Program-made: the position numbers and the translations under genes
Notes under the pieces: generated by a model
What the model saw: the letters and a program-made list of their open reading frames with translations, nothing else
The model's database searches: none
What the model was told of the DNA's origin: nothing
Assembly: GCA_023525715.1 (NCBI GenBank)
Contig: CM042014.1
Span: forward strand, 19,447,063 to 19,511,062
Reading direction: 5' to 3'
Length of the DNA stretch: 64,000 nucleotides
Source: Cichorium intybus
Lineage: Eukaryota > Streptophyta > Magnoliopsida > Asterales > Asteraceae
In this document: positions 15,637 to 26,911 of the stretch, in pieces
How the letters are laid out: every line of letters begins with the position of its first letter
How positions within the stretch are numbered: the first letter of the stretch is position 1

Positions 15637-18600
15637 CTAATTACTAAAACTTATATCATCTCTTAATCCAATGCTCCTAGCATGCTGATTATGCTTAATC
15701 CTACTCAGAGCCTTTGTCAAGGGATCTGCAGGATTATCTTCCGATGATACCCTCTTTACAAGGAGGTGACCTTCTTCTACCCTATGCCTGATGTAGTGGT
15801 ACTTTCTGTCGATATGTCTGGACTTTCCATGATCTCGCGGTTCCTTTGTCAAGGCGACCGCACCTTCATTATCGCAGAACAGTTCCAAGGGCTCCTGAAT
15901 ACTCGGGACTACTCCAAGGTCACCGATAAAGTTCTTCAGCCAAGCCGCTTCCTTTGACGCTTCACTTGCTGCTATGTACTCTGATTCGCACGTAGAATCA
16001 GCCACTGTTTCTTGCTTGGAACTTTTCCAAGTAACTGCTCCACCGTTCAAAAGGAATACCCAGCCCGACTGAGACCGACCACTGTCTCTATCCGTCTGAA
16101 AGCTGGCATCTGTATATCCTTCAACTCTCAAGGTATCACTGCCACCGAGGACTAACACCATGTTCTTTGTCCTTCGCAGATACTTGAGTATATTTTTCAC
16201 AGCTATCCAATGCGCCCTTCCAGGGTTACCCTGGTACCGACTGACCATGCTTAAAGCAAAAGCCACGTCAGGGCGAGTACACGTCATAGCGTACATGATC
16301 GATCCCACAGCTGAAGCGTATGGTACTCGACTCATCTCAGCTATTTCCTTGTCTGTACTCGGACTTTGAGTCTTACTCAGCTTCGCATTGCTTTGAATAG
16401 GCAGCTCTCCCTTCTTGGAATTTTCCATACTAAACCTCTTTAGTACCTTATCCAAGTATGTACCCTGACTGAGTCCAATCAGTCTCTTCTTCCTATCTCT
16501 CAATATTCTAATCCCAAGAATATAGGCAGCCTCTCCTAGGTCCTTCATGGCGAAACATTTCCCAAGCCAAGCCTTAACATCTTGCAAGGTTGGAATATCG
16601 TTTCCCATGAGCAGTATGTCATCGACATACAGCACCAGAAAGGTGACTATACTCCCACTAGCCTTGACATATACGCAGGACTCATCCTCGCTCCTAGAGA
16701 AGCCAAACTCTTTGACTTTCTCATGGAAACAAAGATTCCAGCTGCGAGAAGCTTGCTTCAATCCGTAGATTGATCTCTCAAGCTTACACACCTTATTAGG
16801 ATACTTTGCATCGACGAAACCCTCTGGCTGATTCATGTAAACATCCTCAGTCAGCTTCCCATTAAGGAAAGCGGTTTTGACGTCCATCTGCCAAATTTCA
16901 TAGTCATGAAATGCAGCTATGGCCAGCATAATCCTAATAGACTTTATCTTAGCTACTGGTGAGAAGGTCTCGTCATAATCAACCCCTGGGGTTTGAGTAA
17001 AACCCTTCGCAACCAGTCTTGCCTTGAAAGTGTGTACCTTTCCGTCCATGTCTGTCTTCTTCTTGAAGATCCATTTGCACCCGACTGTCTTTCGACCCGG
17101 TACATTGTCAACCAAGTTCCAAACTTGATTGTCATACATGGACTTGATCTCGCTATCCATGGCCTCTTTCCACTTGGCAGACTCAGGGCCCGCCACTGCT
17201 TCCTGGTAGTTAGATGGTTCATCCAAATTTATCAGTGTCCTATCACTGACAAAAGTGTCCCCATCCGAAGTTATATGGAACCCATAAAACTCGGGTGGCA
17301 TGCTAACCCTACCAGAACGCCTAAGAGGTAAGGATACATCTGTCGGTCCAACAGGAACTTCATCCTCATGTTGGTTGCTAGTTTCTCCTAAGGTTGCGTC
17401 ATCTGATGACTCTTGAATTTCTTCCAGATCAATGGTACTCCCACTGTCCTCTTTGAATACGAGTTCTCTCTCTCGAAAGACTGCTCGTCTAGCTACAAAG
17501 ACCACGTCCTCGCTCGGTCTGTAGAATAGATATCCAAAGGACTGTTTGGGATAACCAATGAAGAAACACCTTTCGCTTCTGTCTGCGAGTTTGTCTTGAG
17601 TCTCTCGTCTAACGAAAGCCTCACAACCCCAGACCTTGATATGTGCCAACGAGGGAGCTTTCCCCGTCCACATCTCATGAGGTGTTTTCGCAACCTTCTT
17701 AGTTGGGACAAGATTGAGGATATGGGCGGCAGTCTCTAAGGCATACCCCCAGAAGTGAATGGGAAGTGAAGCTCGACTCATCATGGAACGAACCATGTCC
17801 AACAGGGTTCGGTTGCGCCTCTCTGCAACACCGTTCAACTGTGGTGTCCTGGGAGGTGTCAACTGCGAAACTATTCCGCATTCCTTTAGATAGTCTAGGA
17901 ACTCGATACTTAGATACTCTCCGCCTCTGTCGGATCTGAGCATCTTTATCTTCCTGCCTAATTGATTCTTTACTTCGTTCTTAAACTCTTTGAACCTTTC
18001 AAAGGTGTCCGACTTGTGCTTGATCAAGTAGATGTAACCGTATCTACTAAAATCGTCAGTAAAAGTCACGTAGAACCGCGTGCCATCCTTTGTGGTTGAT
18101 CTGAATGGACCACACACATCCGTGTGAATAATGTCCAATAGACCCTCACCTCTTTCAAAAGACCCTTTGAAAGGTGATTTAGTCATCTTGCCCAACAGAC
18201 AAGATTCGCATACATCATCCGACTTGAGGTCGAATGATTCCAACACTCCATCCTTTTGGAGTTGGGCGATGCGTTTCTTGCTGATGTGCCCGAGCCGACT
18301 ATGCCACAGACATGCCTTTTCCACGTCACTAGTAGAATCAATATAATTTACACTTTGTCCTAGATTGTCAACACATTTCACAGTTTCATACACACCATTA
18401 CAAGGATAAGCAGTAAAATTCAAAATACCATTTTTGAAAACAGAAATAGATCCAATATTATTATCAAAAGAAAAATGAAATCCTTGTCTGAATAATGCGT
18501 GAAATGAAATAATATTTCTTGCCATTTCTGGCGAATAGCAACAATCTAATAAATCTAAACAAACTTCACTACTAAGCACTAAACTATAAACTCCAATCTT

Positions 18601-19668
18601 GGTAACAGGGGACGATCTCCTATTGCCCATGATCAAGTTCAGTCTACCGTGCTCCACCTCCCTGCTTTCCTTTAGGCCCTGCATATCAGAACAAATGTGA
18701 AAACCACATCCTGTATCAAGGACCCAAGAATTAGAAGATGGTGAGTTTTTAGAGATAGTGTATATACCTGCTGTCGATGGCTTTACTTTCCCATCCTTGA
18801 CATCCTGCAAGTATTTGGGGCAGCTTCTCTTCCAATGGCCCTTCTCTTTGCAGTAAAAATAGTTGGCTTCATCGGGGTTGGCTACACAAGGAATTTGGGA
18901 AGTCTTGGTTCTTGAGCCATTACTGGATGACCTGACCTGAACCTTTTCCCTCCAATTTTGCTTAGGAGGGCCCTTCCTTTTCTTTCCTTTGCCACTTCCA
19001 ATGGCTAGAACGGGCTGATTAACCGAGGGTACACTTTTACCCTTCATCCCGTCCTCAGCTACTCGAAGCATGCGATGCAACTCAGTCATATTAGCCTGAT
19101 TGTTGTTCAAATGATAAGCCAGCCTGAACTGGTCATAAGAACTCGGCAGCGAGTTAAGCACTATGTCAACGGCCAACTGCTCCGGTACAGGCATCGCAAG
19201 CTTTCTAAGCCGCTCCACGTAACCTTGCATTCTTTGCACATGAGTGCAGATGGACTCTCCATCTTTGGGTTTGCTGTTCGTGAAGTCCTTGACTACCTCG
19301 CACCTCTCGATGCGCTCTTGCTTGCGGAACTTTTCCGCAAGTTCCTTGTGCATCTCATAGGGCCAGTAGTCTTCGTATATTCTCTGCAATTCGGGGTTCA
19401 TTGTGGCGATCATGATGCAGGCCACTTTGGTTGCATCATCAGTATGTTTTTGGTACGAGGCAATTTCCTCGGGAGTAGCAGTTTCGGGGTCGACATCGAC
19501 AAGCTCGGTCTCGAGAACATACTCTTTGTTCTCATACCTTAGAGCCATCTTGATGTTTCTAATCCAGTCATTATAGTTTGTCCCGTTCAATTGAACCTTG
19601 GAACATAGTGAGAGGATTGAGGGAACACTGGAGTTTGATTGGGGAGCGGATTGATCAGCAGAAGACAT
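15637..19668 (-). CDS. E2 Gag-Pol polyprotein, uninterrupted
   Basis: 1343 residues: Gag (UBN2 type, about 1-265), zinc knuckle, protease, integrase, reverse transcriptase and RNase H in Copia order. The protease site is D318-T-G (WVLDTGCGFH). The integrase region has WHSRLGHISKKR, CESCLLGK, HTDVCGPF, RSDRGGEY and LNGVAERRNRT. RT has DVKTAFLNG and YVDD with aspartates 1016-1017. RNase H has GYTDASFQT, SEYIAASEA and FCDNEGAV, ending DPLTKAL. The first position of the CCHC knuckle is Tyr270 instead of Cys (Y-F-Y-C273 ... H278 ... C283), which may weaken RNA binding. The start Met follows the leader at the usual place. It is expressed as a cytoplasmic virus-like-particle precursor in this family. 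Confidence 0.97.
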   Translation of the reverse strand: MSSADQSAPQSNSSVPSILSLCSKVQLNGTNYNDWIRNIKMALRYENKEYVLETELVDVDPETATPEEIASYQKHTDDATKVACIMIATMNPELQRIYEDYWPYEMHKELAEKFRKQERIERCEVVKDFTNSKPKDGESICTHVQRMQGYVERLRKLAMPVPEQLAVDIVLNSLPSSYDQFRLAYHLNNNQANMTELHRMLRVAEDGMKGKSVPSVNQPVLAIGSGKGKKRKGPPKQNWREKVQVRSSSNGSRTKTSQIPCVANPDEANYFYCKEKGHWKRSCPKYLQDVKDGKVKPSTAGIYTISKNSPSSNSWVLDTGCGFHICSDMQGLKESREVEHGRLNLIMGNRRSSPVTKIGVYSLVLSSEVCLDLLDCCYSPEMARNIISFHALFRQGFHFSFDNNIGSISVFKNGILNFTAYPCNGVYETVKCVDNLGQSVNYIDSTSDVEKACLWHSRLGHISKKRIAQLQKDGVLESFDLKSDDVCESCLLGKMTKSPFKGSFERGEGLLDIIHTDVCGPFRSTTKDGTRFYVTFTDDFSRYGYIYLIKHKSDTFERFKEFKNEVKNQLGRKIKMLRSDRGGEYLSIEFLDYLKECGIVSQLTPPRTPQLNGVAERRNRTLLDMVRSMMSRASLPIHFWGYALETAAHILNLVPTKKVAKTPHEMWTGKAPSLAHIKVWGCEAFVRRETQDKLADRSERCFFIGYPKQSFGYLFYRPSEDVVFVARRAVFRERELVFKEDSGSTIDLEEIQESSDDATLGETSNQHEDEVPVGPTDVSLPLRRSGRVSMPPEFYGFHITSDGDTFVSDRTLINLDEPSNYQEAVAGPESAKWKEAMDSEIKSMYDNQVWNLVDNVPGRKTVGCKWIFKKKTDMDGKVHTFKARLVAKGFTQTPGVDYDETFSPVAKIKSIRIMLAIAAFHDYEIWQMDVKTAFLNGKLTEDVYMNQPEGFVDAKYPNKVCKLERSIYGLKQASRSWNLCFHEKVKEFGFSRSEDESCVYVKASGSIVTFLVLYVDDILLMGNDIPTLQDVKAWLGKCFAMKDLGEAAYILGIRILRDRKKRLIGLSQGTYLDKVLKRFSMENSKKGELPIQSNAKLSKTQSPSTDKEIAEMSRVPYASAVGSIMYAMTCTRPDVAFALSMVSRYQGNPGRAHWIAVKNILKYLRRTKNMVLVLGGSDTLRVEGYTDASFQTDRDSGRSQSGWVFLLNGGAVTWKSSKQETVADSTCESEYIAASEASKEAAWLKNFIGDLGVVPSIQEPLELFCDNEGAVALTKEPRDHGKSRHIDRKYHYIRHRVEEGHLLVKRVSSEDNPADPLTKALSRIKHNQHARSIGLRDDISFSN

Positions 19669-20907
19669 CTATAAAAGAAGGTAAGTTTAATTAGATACTT
19701 GTCGGTCCTTATAATAACCCAATATAAAATAAGGCTAGGATCCAACTATAACAATTTGCAACATAGAAGAGGGATGCCGTAATCTATAAGCAAATTTTAT
19801 AAAGGTAGGCGAATGACGATTCAGCCGATTCCACCGCGGAAAAATAATCTTATTATAAATGGAATTCCTAGTTTCTTATGAGATTTATTGAACTGTTCAA
19901 TAGCATGTTTAATCTCGGATATGCCCCACCGTTTGTGACTGGGATGCCGAGGATCACAAACCGGGTGTGAATAACCATGCAAATTAGCTTGGTGCTCTCG
20001 GGATCCATTATCATCTCAAATTGATGTGCCGGTAAACCACACACGCTCCATCAACAATGATAACACCCGAGACACCCATTGCCACTCTTTATGAACCCCT
20101 ATTGGTGTGCCGGTAAACCACACACGCTCCACCAACGTTTCATAAAGTGCAATGTGCAATTTCATGGGGTAGCATCAAATTCACATTTTCCTAAAGTAAC
20201 TAGATTGGGATTTGTTTTAGGGTTCTAGTACTTTCAATTATAGCATTATACTTTTAAGAGGCTTAGCGGTTCTATCATACCCGTTCAGCTAACGACACTC
20301 GACTGACCAGGAGAGCGGTGGGTAAGAGTATATACCCATTAGACTAACATTTTATAGTCAGTCGCCTTATACCCTCTTTATAGGACAGTTTTGTGAATGA
20401 GGCTTACTAGCGGTAGACTAACCAATTTTCTTATACATATTAAATTAACTTTTAATTTTAAATATATATAAGATATATTTTAATCTCATTAAAATATCTT
20501 AGAATTAATTAAATTCTAATTTTCTCAAATTATTCTAATTTTCTTGAAAATTTTTAATTAATTCTTAAAGCAGATTTAATTTGCCTTTAATTAATCAATT
20601 AATTAAATCAATTAAATCTAATGTAGATATTACCAAATTAATCAAATTAATTTATCTACAAAGGTCCTAGTGATTCTCGAAATCAACAAGCCAGGCAAGC
20701 AAAGTTCAGGTTATTTTATAAGATCTTATTACCAAAAATAACAACATACTATTATGGCAAGAAAATCAAGCAATCAAGGAAGGGGACCAAGAGGGTGGCG
20801 GCTAGGGTTAGGAAACCCTAGCCTTGGGATCGAATTTCACATATATTAGGGTTTATAGGCTTTAAACCCTAAAACAGTTATAGCAATTCAACAAGAAAAC
20901 AAAACAG
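19669..20907 (-). other. E2 untranslated leader, highly structured
   Basis: 1.24 kb between primer site and gag. Besides the two shared-loop hairpins at 19997-20153 it contains GTTTGTGA/TCACAAAC (19931-19938 with 19954-19961) and CGACTGAC/GTCAGTCG (20300-20307 with 20357-20364) enclosing GGGTA/TACCC. E3 has the same region with the same layout. Confidence 0.75.
19997..20153 (-). other. Two long hairpins with identical 22-nt loop in E2 leader
   Basis: Hairpin 1 (plus-strand coordinates): CTCGGG 19997-20002, TTATCAT 20008-20014 and TTGATG 20021-20026 pair with CATCAA 20049-20054, ATGATAA 20057-20063 and CCCGAG 20066-20071. Hairpin 2: ATTG 20078-20081, CACT 20083-20086, TTTATGAA 20088-20095 and TTGGTG 20102-20107 pair with CACCAA 20130-20135, TTTCATAAAGTG 20138-20149 and CAAT 20150-20153. 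Both close on the same loop, which begins TGCCGGTAAACC and ends ACGCTC. The two stems differ, yet both pair. Confidence 0.8.
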
Positions 20908-20919
20908 GCTCTGATACCA
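20908..20919 (-). promoter_or_regulatory. E2 primer-binding site (initiator Met tRNA)
   Basis: Minus-strand TGGTATCAGAGC, one base inside the 5' LTR (20921-21683). Confidence 0.93.
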
Positions 20920-20920
20920 C

Positions 20921-21683
20921 TGTAAGGTTTTAAGCAAACCATGAACTAAATAACCTAAGTTCACATGCAACCTATAAGGATCTATGTTTTCTTCTAATTG
21001 AACATATAACAAAAACCTAGAGGCCAGAAAAAGAAACTAAAGATCAAAACAGAAAAACCAACCTTTATTTCTTAGAAGCTGAGCAGCAAAATTATCCTGC
21101 CTCAAATGAAAGTCACACCCAAGCAGAGGAGAGGAGAAATCGAAAATCCAGAGAGAGTTATGTGAAGTTGGCGTGAATATGAGGTGCCAGGGGGTTCCTT
21201 TTATAGCCTCCAAGGGTTACACCTGAAACCCTAAGGAGCCTCCAATTGGACAAGGCTTTTGACCACTTGGACCAGGCTTACCAAAACCCTAATTAGGGTT
21301 TCGCCAAACCCTTGGAGAAGCCTCCAAGGTGGCGCCACTTTTGGTCCCTGGTTTTCCTGGCCAGTTATTCAATTATTGAATAAATACCAAACCAGTCCCT
21401 GCACCTTTTAATTAATTAATTTAATCCCCAAATTAAATCCAATTAATTCTGGATTAATTCCTAATTAATTAATATAGTTTCTAATTAATATATTATCACT
21501 TTAATATATTAATAAACCATATATTTAATTCCTGTTGATTTATTAATCCCATAATAAATCAACATTTCTCTCTACCGAATTTTCTACCAAACCTCTAGCC
21601 ATGAGGGCAACCCAAATGGACTGTGCTTCTATTAACTAGGTAAATACTAATTATTAGTCATGGCTTAGACACCTAATCCAACA
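20921..21683 (-). repeat. E2 5' LTR
   Basis: 763 bp; promoter-bearing LTR in element orientation, followed on the map by the target duplication AACAC at 21684-21688. Confidence 0.95.
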
Positions 21684-21688
21684 AACAC

Positions 21689-23649
21689 ATGCCAGTACCT
21701 GTTATTTACATGATTAGTGACATTTATGTACATATAAAACACTTTTTGAATAGATTAACACAATGTACATTTTGTAGGACTTTCAAGTTATTGATGTTCT
21801 GTCCAAAAACTGGACAAATTTCATACTCTGGCCAATTGCTTCCATTGAGCTGCATTCTATACATCCTGTCTATAACATACATACGAATTTCTTCTAACAT
21901 GGTTATAATGGGTTTTTTCCTAGCTTCAGTAATGACACTGTTAAATGTTTCTGAGAATCCATTTTCAACTGCATCATACATATGACCAAATTTGAAAAAA
22001 GCTCTTGACCATCTTTTAGGATTCTTCTCTAACAGATATACATGGGCTGCATTGCTCAATTGTTGGATTTCCATCATGATTGCATTGAAGTGGGGTTCAG
22101 TTGTAGCCTTACTTGCTTTCCAAAAAAGGTTTTCAAAATGAGCTCCTGTAAATCTCTTCTTAAAGTTAGCATATATGTGCCTTGCACATTGCCTATGCTC
22201 AGCTTCAGGTAACACTTATTTCACTGCCTCCAAAAGACTCTGTAACATTAGAATAATTTTCAATAATCTAAATTATTTTTAAACAAAAACAAGTAATTTC
22301 CAGTGTACACCATACCTTATACTGATCAGACATAAGGGAGACAATAAGACCTGTTGCCAAGTGTAGATCTTCTGCAAGAATTTCAAAAAACCATTTCCAG
22401 TTTTCTTTATTCTCTACACATACAACAGCCCAAGCAATTGGGAATATCTAATTATTTGCATCCCTACCAACAGCACTTAACAGTTCCCCACTACATAACC
22501 CTTTGAGAAACATCCATCTAAGTTAATGATTCTTCTACATCCAGATCTCCACCCTTTTTTTATACCACCAAAACAAACATAGAATTTTCTAAAGTAATTC
22601 TTCCCATCCGACATGCTATTAACTTGCATTTTCACAGTAGAACCAGGATTTGATCTCCTAATCTCCTCACCATATGACCATAGCTTTGCATAATGCTCAA
22701 CAATGGCTCCTTCAATTTGAGATAATGCATATTTCTTTGCTCTATGACACTGGCTCATGCTAACCTCTATACCAAAATCCTTTCTTACCTCTTCCCTTAA
22801 TAGTCTAACACTCATTTTTTGTTTGTGTAGTATCTCATTAGTGTAATGACTACCAATCCAAGCATATGTCACAATGGAACCCATTCTAAAATTCCTTGCA
22901 TAATTATGCTCATCTTTAAGGGACTTAATTTGAAATGATTTTTCCTCACTCATCCAAGACCCCCATAACCTAAATGTGCAATCACCGTTACAACATTTTA
23001 CTAACAACCTCCTACTATCATTTTTTTTGAAGCATAACTGATAACCATTAGCAACGACATAATTACAGAGCATAGTTTTCAGTTGTTTAGGATTCTCGAA
23101 CCTCATGCCTCAAACAGGCACCTGCTTCTTCCATTCAATATCTGGATTGAATCTTGTTGCAGACTCTATTGATCCTGTGTTTACATCCATATCCGTTTCT
23201 TCTGCTTCATCATCCACAATTTCTTCTTCATGTTCAGAATTTTCATCTACTCTTTTGGGTGACCCCATGATTGTATCAGATTTTTCCTCATCGGGAGTAA
23301 TAACTACTTCATCGTCCTCATTGATCTAGTCATTTATGATAACGCCTTCATGATCCATGTAAATTGGCAGTACAACTCCACAGTGGTATAAAATCCCTAT
23401 GAACTCCACATACTCCATCTCGTATGTAATTAAATGCAACCCATAAGGAATGTCATGGTCTGACGCACAATAGTACATGTTCTTGCATTCTCTTTCAGCA
23501 AACCTTTCAAGGAACTCGATACATTCCTTCAACTCCATCCCCGAAAACTCAACGTCGTCTAGGTACTGCTGCATGCCATTGATGTAGCCAAACGGTTGTC
23601 GATTGAATATTCCTTTGAAGTGTAACTCAACGACGACATCTGATCCCAT
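21689..23649 (-). pseudogene. MULE (MuDR-type) transposase, N-terminal and DDE part, decayed
   Basis: Translation from 23649 gives a conserved N-terminal region (MGSDVVVELHFKGIF), an acidic linker, the MuDR DNA-binding domain (GMRFENPKQLKTMLCNYVVANGYQ, then CNGDCTFRLWGS), and the DDE region (INLDGCF, IFPIAWAVV, MSDQYK, EHRQCARHIYANFKKRF, WSRAFF). Splice-like sites separate exons: donor after SDQYK near 22315, acceptor near 22243, donor near 21767, acceptor near 21700. Lesions: TAG at 23326-23328, TGA at 23110-23112, a frameshift near 22485, TAG at 22448-22450, TAA at 22216-22218. The gene was therefore dead or dying before, or independently of, the E2 insertion. It continues at 14036-13353. 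Confidence 0.88.
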
Positions 23650-23966
23650 GGTTTACTTCGACTGTAACAATTTTTGGGCGAACTGGGTTTGTGATTGAGG
23701 TTGAGGGTTTTCTTTGCCTCGGTGTTTTCTTAACAACATTTGAACAACTGAAAGGTTTTAAATTCAATCAAGGGTTTTCGATGTTACATGGCACATGACT
23801 CAACTGCTGACTAGGACCTGCAACCGGTTTACCCCTACGTTTTATAGAAGAGGGACCTTTTTACCATTCAAATAAAGACTTCATGCCCCTATAACGCAAA
23901 AAAAATAACATGGGGATCAAATCGACCAAGCATCAAGAGTACATGGGGCTACAGTGTAATGTTGCC

Positions 23967-25844
23967 TTCATTTAACCCTGAATGTTATAATTTTTGCCCT
24001 TCATCTTGCTATCTATTTTTTATTTACACCTTTTATAATTGAATAATTAAATTTTTATCCTTATTATATTAAACATAAATTAATTTAATACATAATATAT
24101 TATTATAATTTACGTATTATTTTTAACAAGTTATACCCTTAAATAGATATTACGAACACCTTTAAATAGATACCATTATTGAATATATTACAACGTCACA
24201 AAATTACACGATCAAATTAAAATGACATTACAATACAAATTAAGTCCAAAATTATAATAAAATTTATACATTAAATCATAACATTCATAATGACTTTTTT
24301 AATTGTCATTTATCGTAAATATGGGAAAATCTTTAGTCTAAAATTAATTATAGTGTTCTCAGGTTTCTAAAAAGTTATTAGTATAACATTCAAATTGTTA
24401 CTTCTTTTTATGTTTACTTCAATAGTTAGAGAACAAAAACATCCTTAATTTTACCTATTTATGTCCTTTTGACAAACTTCAATCGATAAAGTTTCTAAAA
24501 ATAGAAACCGTTGTAAAATACGACAACTTCCGTTTACATAACACCAATATGTTCCCAACACTTCATAATTTACATAATACTAGAAACTTTTACCCATTTT
24601 ATCAATTCCAACTTCATCCCATGAATTAGCCTTTTAAAGTTCATTAGTCGTGAAATTTCATACTAATAGCATTAGCATGTCACAACTTCAAGGATTCATC
24701 ATCTTTAGTTCATCTAATAGAACAACCAATATACATTATCAAATTCTCAACTCAAAATCCATACCAACAAGATTCTTGTCATTTGAGAACTCATAATCAA
24801 CATAAATCCTTTTATAATTCAAGGATTTTCCAATTCCCACAAGTATTATTTATGTATATGTAATGACTACCAATCACAATCCATTTAATCAATAATTCTA
24901 GTTATTGACTCAAAATGTTCTTCACATTCCCAAGCAATTCTTCCACACATGCTTCATTTTTTCAAGTTCCAACACATGGAAGTTATGAGATTATAGACTT
25001 AACACATAATACATGACCAAAAATCAGTCACTAAACTTGCATGCACTAATTCATTCACTAAATCAAGTATTAAGGTTCTAAAATTTTGAATTTTACCTCA
25101 CTTTCTGTCCAAAGCAGCAAAAACAGGGGTTTGTGAGGTATTTTAGATAAAAATTGATCCAAAAGGACATCATGGGCACCATTTAGCACTGTCGGCCACC
25201 CACTAGCAGTTACCTGACCCTCTTTCTATTGTAAGTAATGTGTATACTAATATGACGTATAAACAACAATATATGTCTGCTTTTGTTCCACTTCCTCATA
25301 TTGATTATTGGTTGGAATCAGATTGGAAGATTCAAGCTGATTATTCGAAACTTTCTATTCATCATGGTCCGAGACGTGCAAATCGATTTCATAACGAGAT
25401 GAACATTCGTCATCCAGACGAACCTCGCAAATGTGGAGTATGCCACCAACCCGATCATAATAGAAGAAATTGTCCAAATTCTCAATCAAGATTTAACGCG
25501 ATGTGAACTTTGTAAGATTTTTAATTAATGTTGTAAGTGTTTAATTTGTATTGTAATTTTGCGCTTAATTCGTATTGTAATATCGTTTTTAATTGACCGT
25601 GTAATTTCGTGACGTTGTAATATGTTCAATATTGGTATCTATTTGAAGGTATTTGTAAAATCTATTTAAGGGTATAACTTGTTAAAATAATAAATAAATT
25701 ATAATCATATGTTATGGATTAAATTAATCTATGTGTAATATATAATAAGGGTAAAAATTAAATTATTCAATTGTAAAATGTATAAATAAAAAATAGATAA
25801 CAAAGTGAATGGCTAAAATTATAACATTCAGGGTTATAAATGAA
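23967..25844. mobile_element. Non-autonomous MULE-like element with about 290-bp TIRs
   Basis: Sequence 23967-24262 matches the reverse complement of about 25541-25844 over its whole length with modest divergence, starting TTCATTTAACCCTGAATG on the left and TTCATTTATAACCCTGAATG on the right. Long TIRs of this kind typify MULEs. I could not find a convincing 9-bp target duplication. The interior is mostly AT-rich and holds one leftover transposase exon at 25240-25506. Confidence 0.7.
25240..25506 (+). pseudogene. Transposase C-terminal exon remnant (CCHC knuckle)
   Basis: 88 codons ending RRANRFHNEMNIRHPDEPRKCGVCHQPDHNRRNCPN. The pattern 'NRxxNEMD...CGxCxxxGHNRRxCP' is the usual C-terminus of one group of plant MULE transposases. 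The knuckle is C-X2-C-X4-H-X4-C. No DDE domain is found upstream within the element, so this is a deletion derivative keeping the last exon. The first ATG is arbitrary, since an acceptor site probably lies just before it. Confidence 0.6.
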
Positions 25845-26911
25845 AATATATACATTAATTTCGTAACTAATCTTCAAACCAACATATTTTTACAACACCT
25901 TTTTAAACTAACCTATTTCTACAACCTATTTTAAAAAGGAACATAGTTTTACAAAAAACTCGTTTTACATGCTACCATAAAGAGTGTGTTTTGGTAGATC
26001 AGTCTGTTTTGACGGTTGCCTAGAGTGAGGACGTAGCCATGTTTGGGTGAATCTCATTAAACTTGGTGACTTGATTAAAATGTTTATCTACTGATCAAAC
26101 TCGTATATATTTTTGCATCCTTCTGTTGTGCTGTTGCATAGTGGAGTAAAACACAACTTGAGAAATGTTAGTTCAAGAAATTGTTTGGGAATTTCACAAA
26201 AAATATAATTGTGCCATTAAGCTTCTCCCCCACACCCCAATGTCGAATAACACATGTATGATAACAATGTGGTGTTTTTTATACATTATAAACTTTGAAT
26301 TCATTGACATAAAGTTGTCCTTAACATGTATCTCAGGTGGCCCCATAACATCAAGCTTAAAGGGCAAGAAGTAGGCATAAAAGACCTTTAAACTTTAAAG
26401 TATTTTAATTTTTATTATGAAATTAAGTGTCTTTACAAACATTTAGTTTAAGATAGATTTCGGCCGAAAAAAAATTCAAGATAATTTTTATTTATAATTA
26501 TACTAATGAGTTTATTATTGATATTATGGCTTGCTTATTGAAGCAATAACTAGTAATCACAACCGTGTCACACATAAAAAGTCCATCTTGAACCCTAACT
26601 TGCTTTCTGTTGCGTATCTTCATTGCTATGGCCATCGTTGCACTCGATTTGTATCTTCATTGCTTTAAGATTCCATTAAGAGATGGCAACCATTTTTCAA
26701 AATAGAGACACGTGTATAGAAAAAATTAAAGGTAGTTTCGAACTATAGGAGAGATAAAAATATATAAAAGAAATATGTATTTTCTAAACAAAAGCAAATA
26801 TAGAGATTTTTTTACAGAATCTCGTTATTGAGTATATTTTTGCACGAGGTTTGTTTTAAGGCATATAAACACAACATTTCTTATGTAAAAAGTTATTATA
26901 CCCCTTATCCA
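25845..26911. other. AT-rich intergenic stretch, no feature recognised
   Basis: Short open frames such as 26165-26374 show no domain, no codon bias and no neighbours that would support a gene. Confidence 0.45.

Larger units (their letters stand above)
14037..21683 (-). mobile_element. Copia LTR retrotransposon E2, intact and young
   Basis: 7647 bp in minus orientation. Both LTRs are 763 bp and differ at two visible positions (ATAAAC versus AGAAAC, and CAACC versus CAACA). The target duplication AACAC is present at 14032-14036 and 21684-21688. The primer site is next to the right-hand LTR, the polypurine tract is next to the left-hand LTR, and one 1343-codon frame spans gag to RNase H. The element sits in an intron-containing MULE transposase pseudogene. 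All parts needed for autonomous movement appear present, apart from one altered zinc-knuckle cysteine. Confidence 0.97.

Noticed and set aside
15766..19542. Frames on the opposite strand or in other frames over the E2 polyprotein
   Set aside because: Shadows of the 1343-codon frame.
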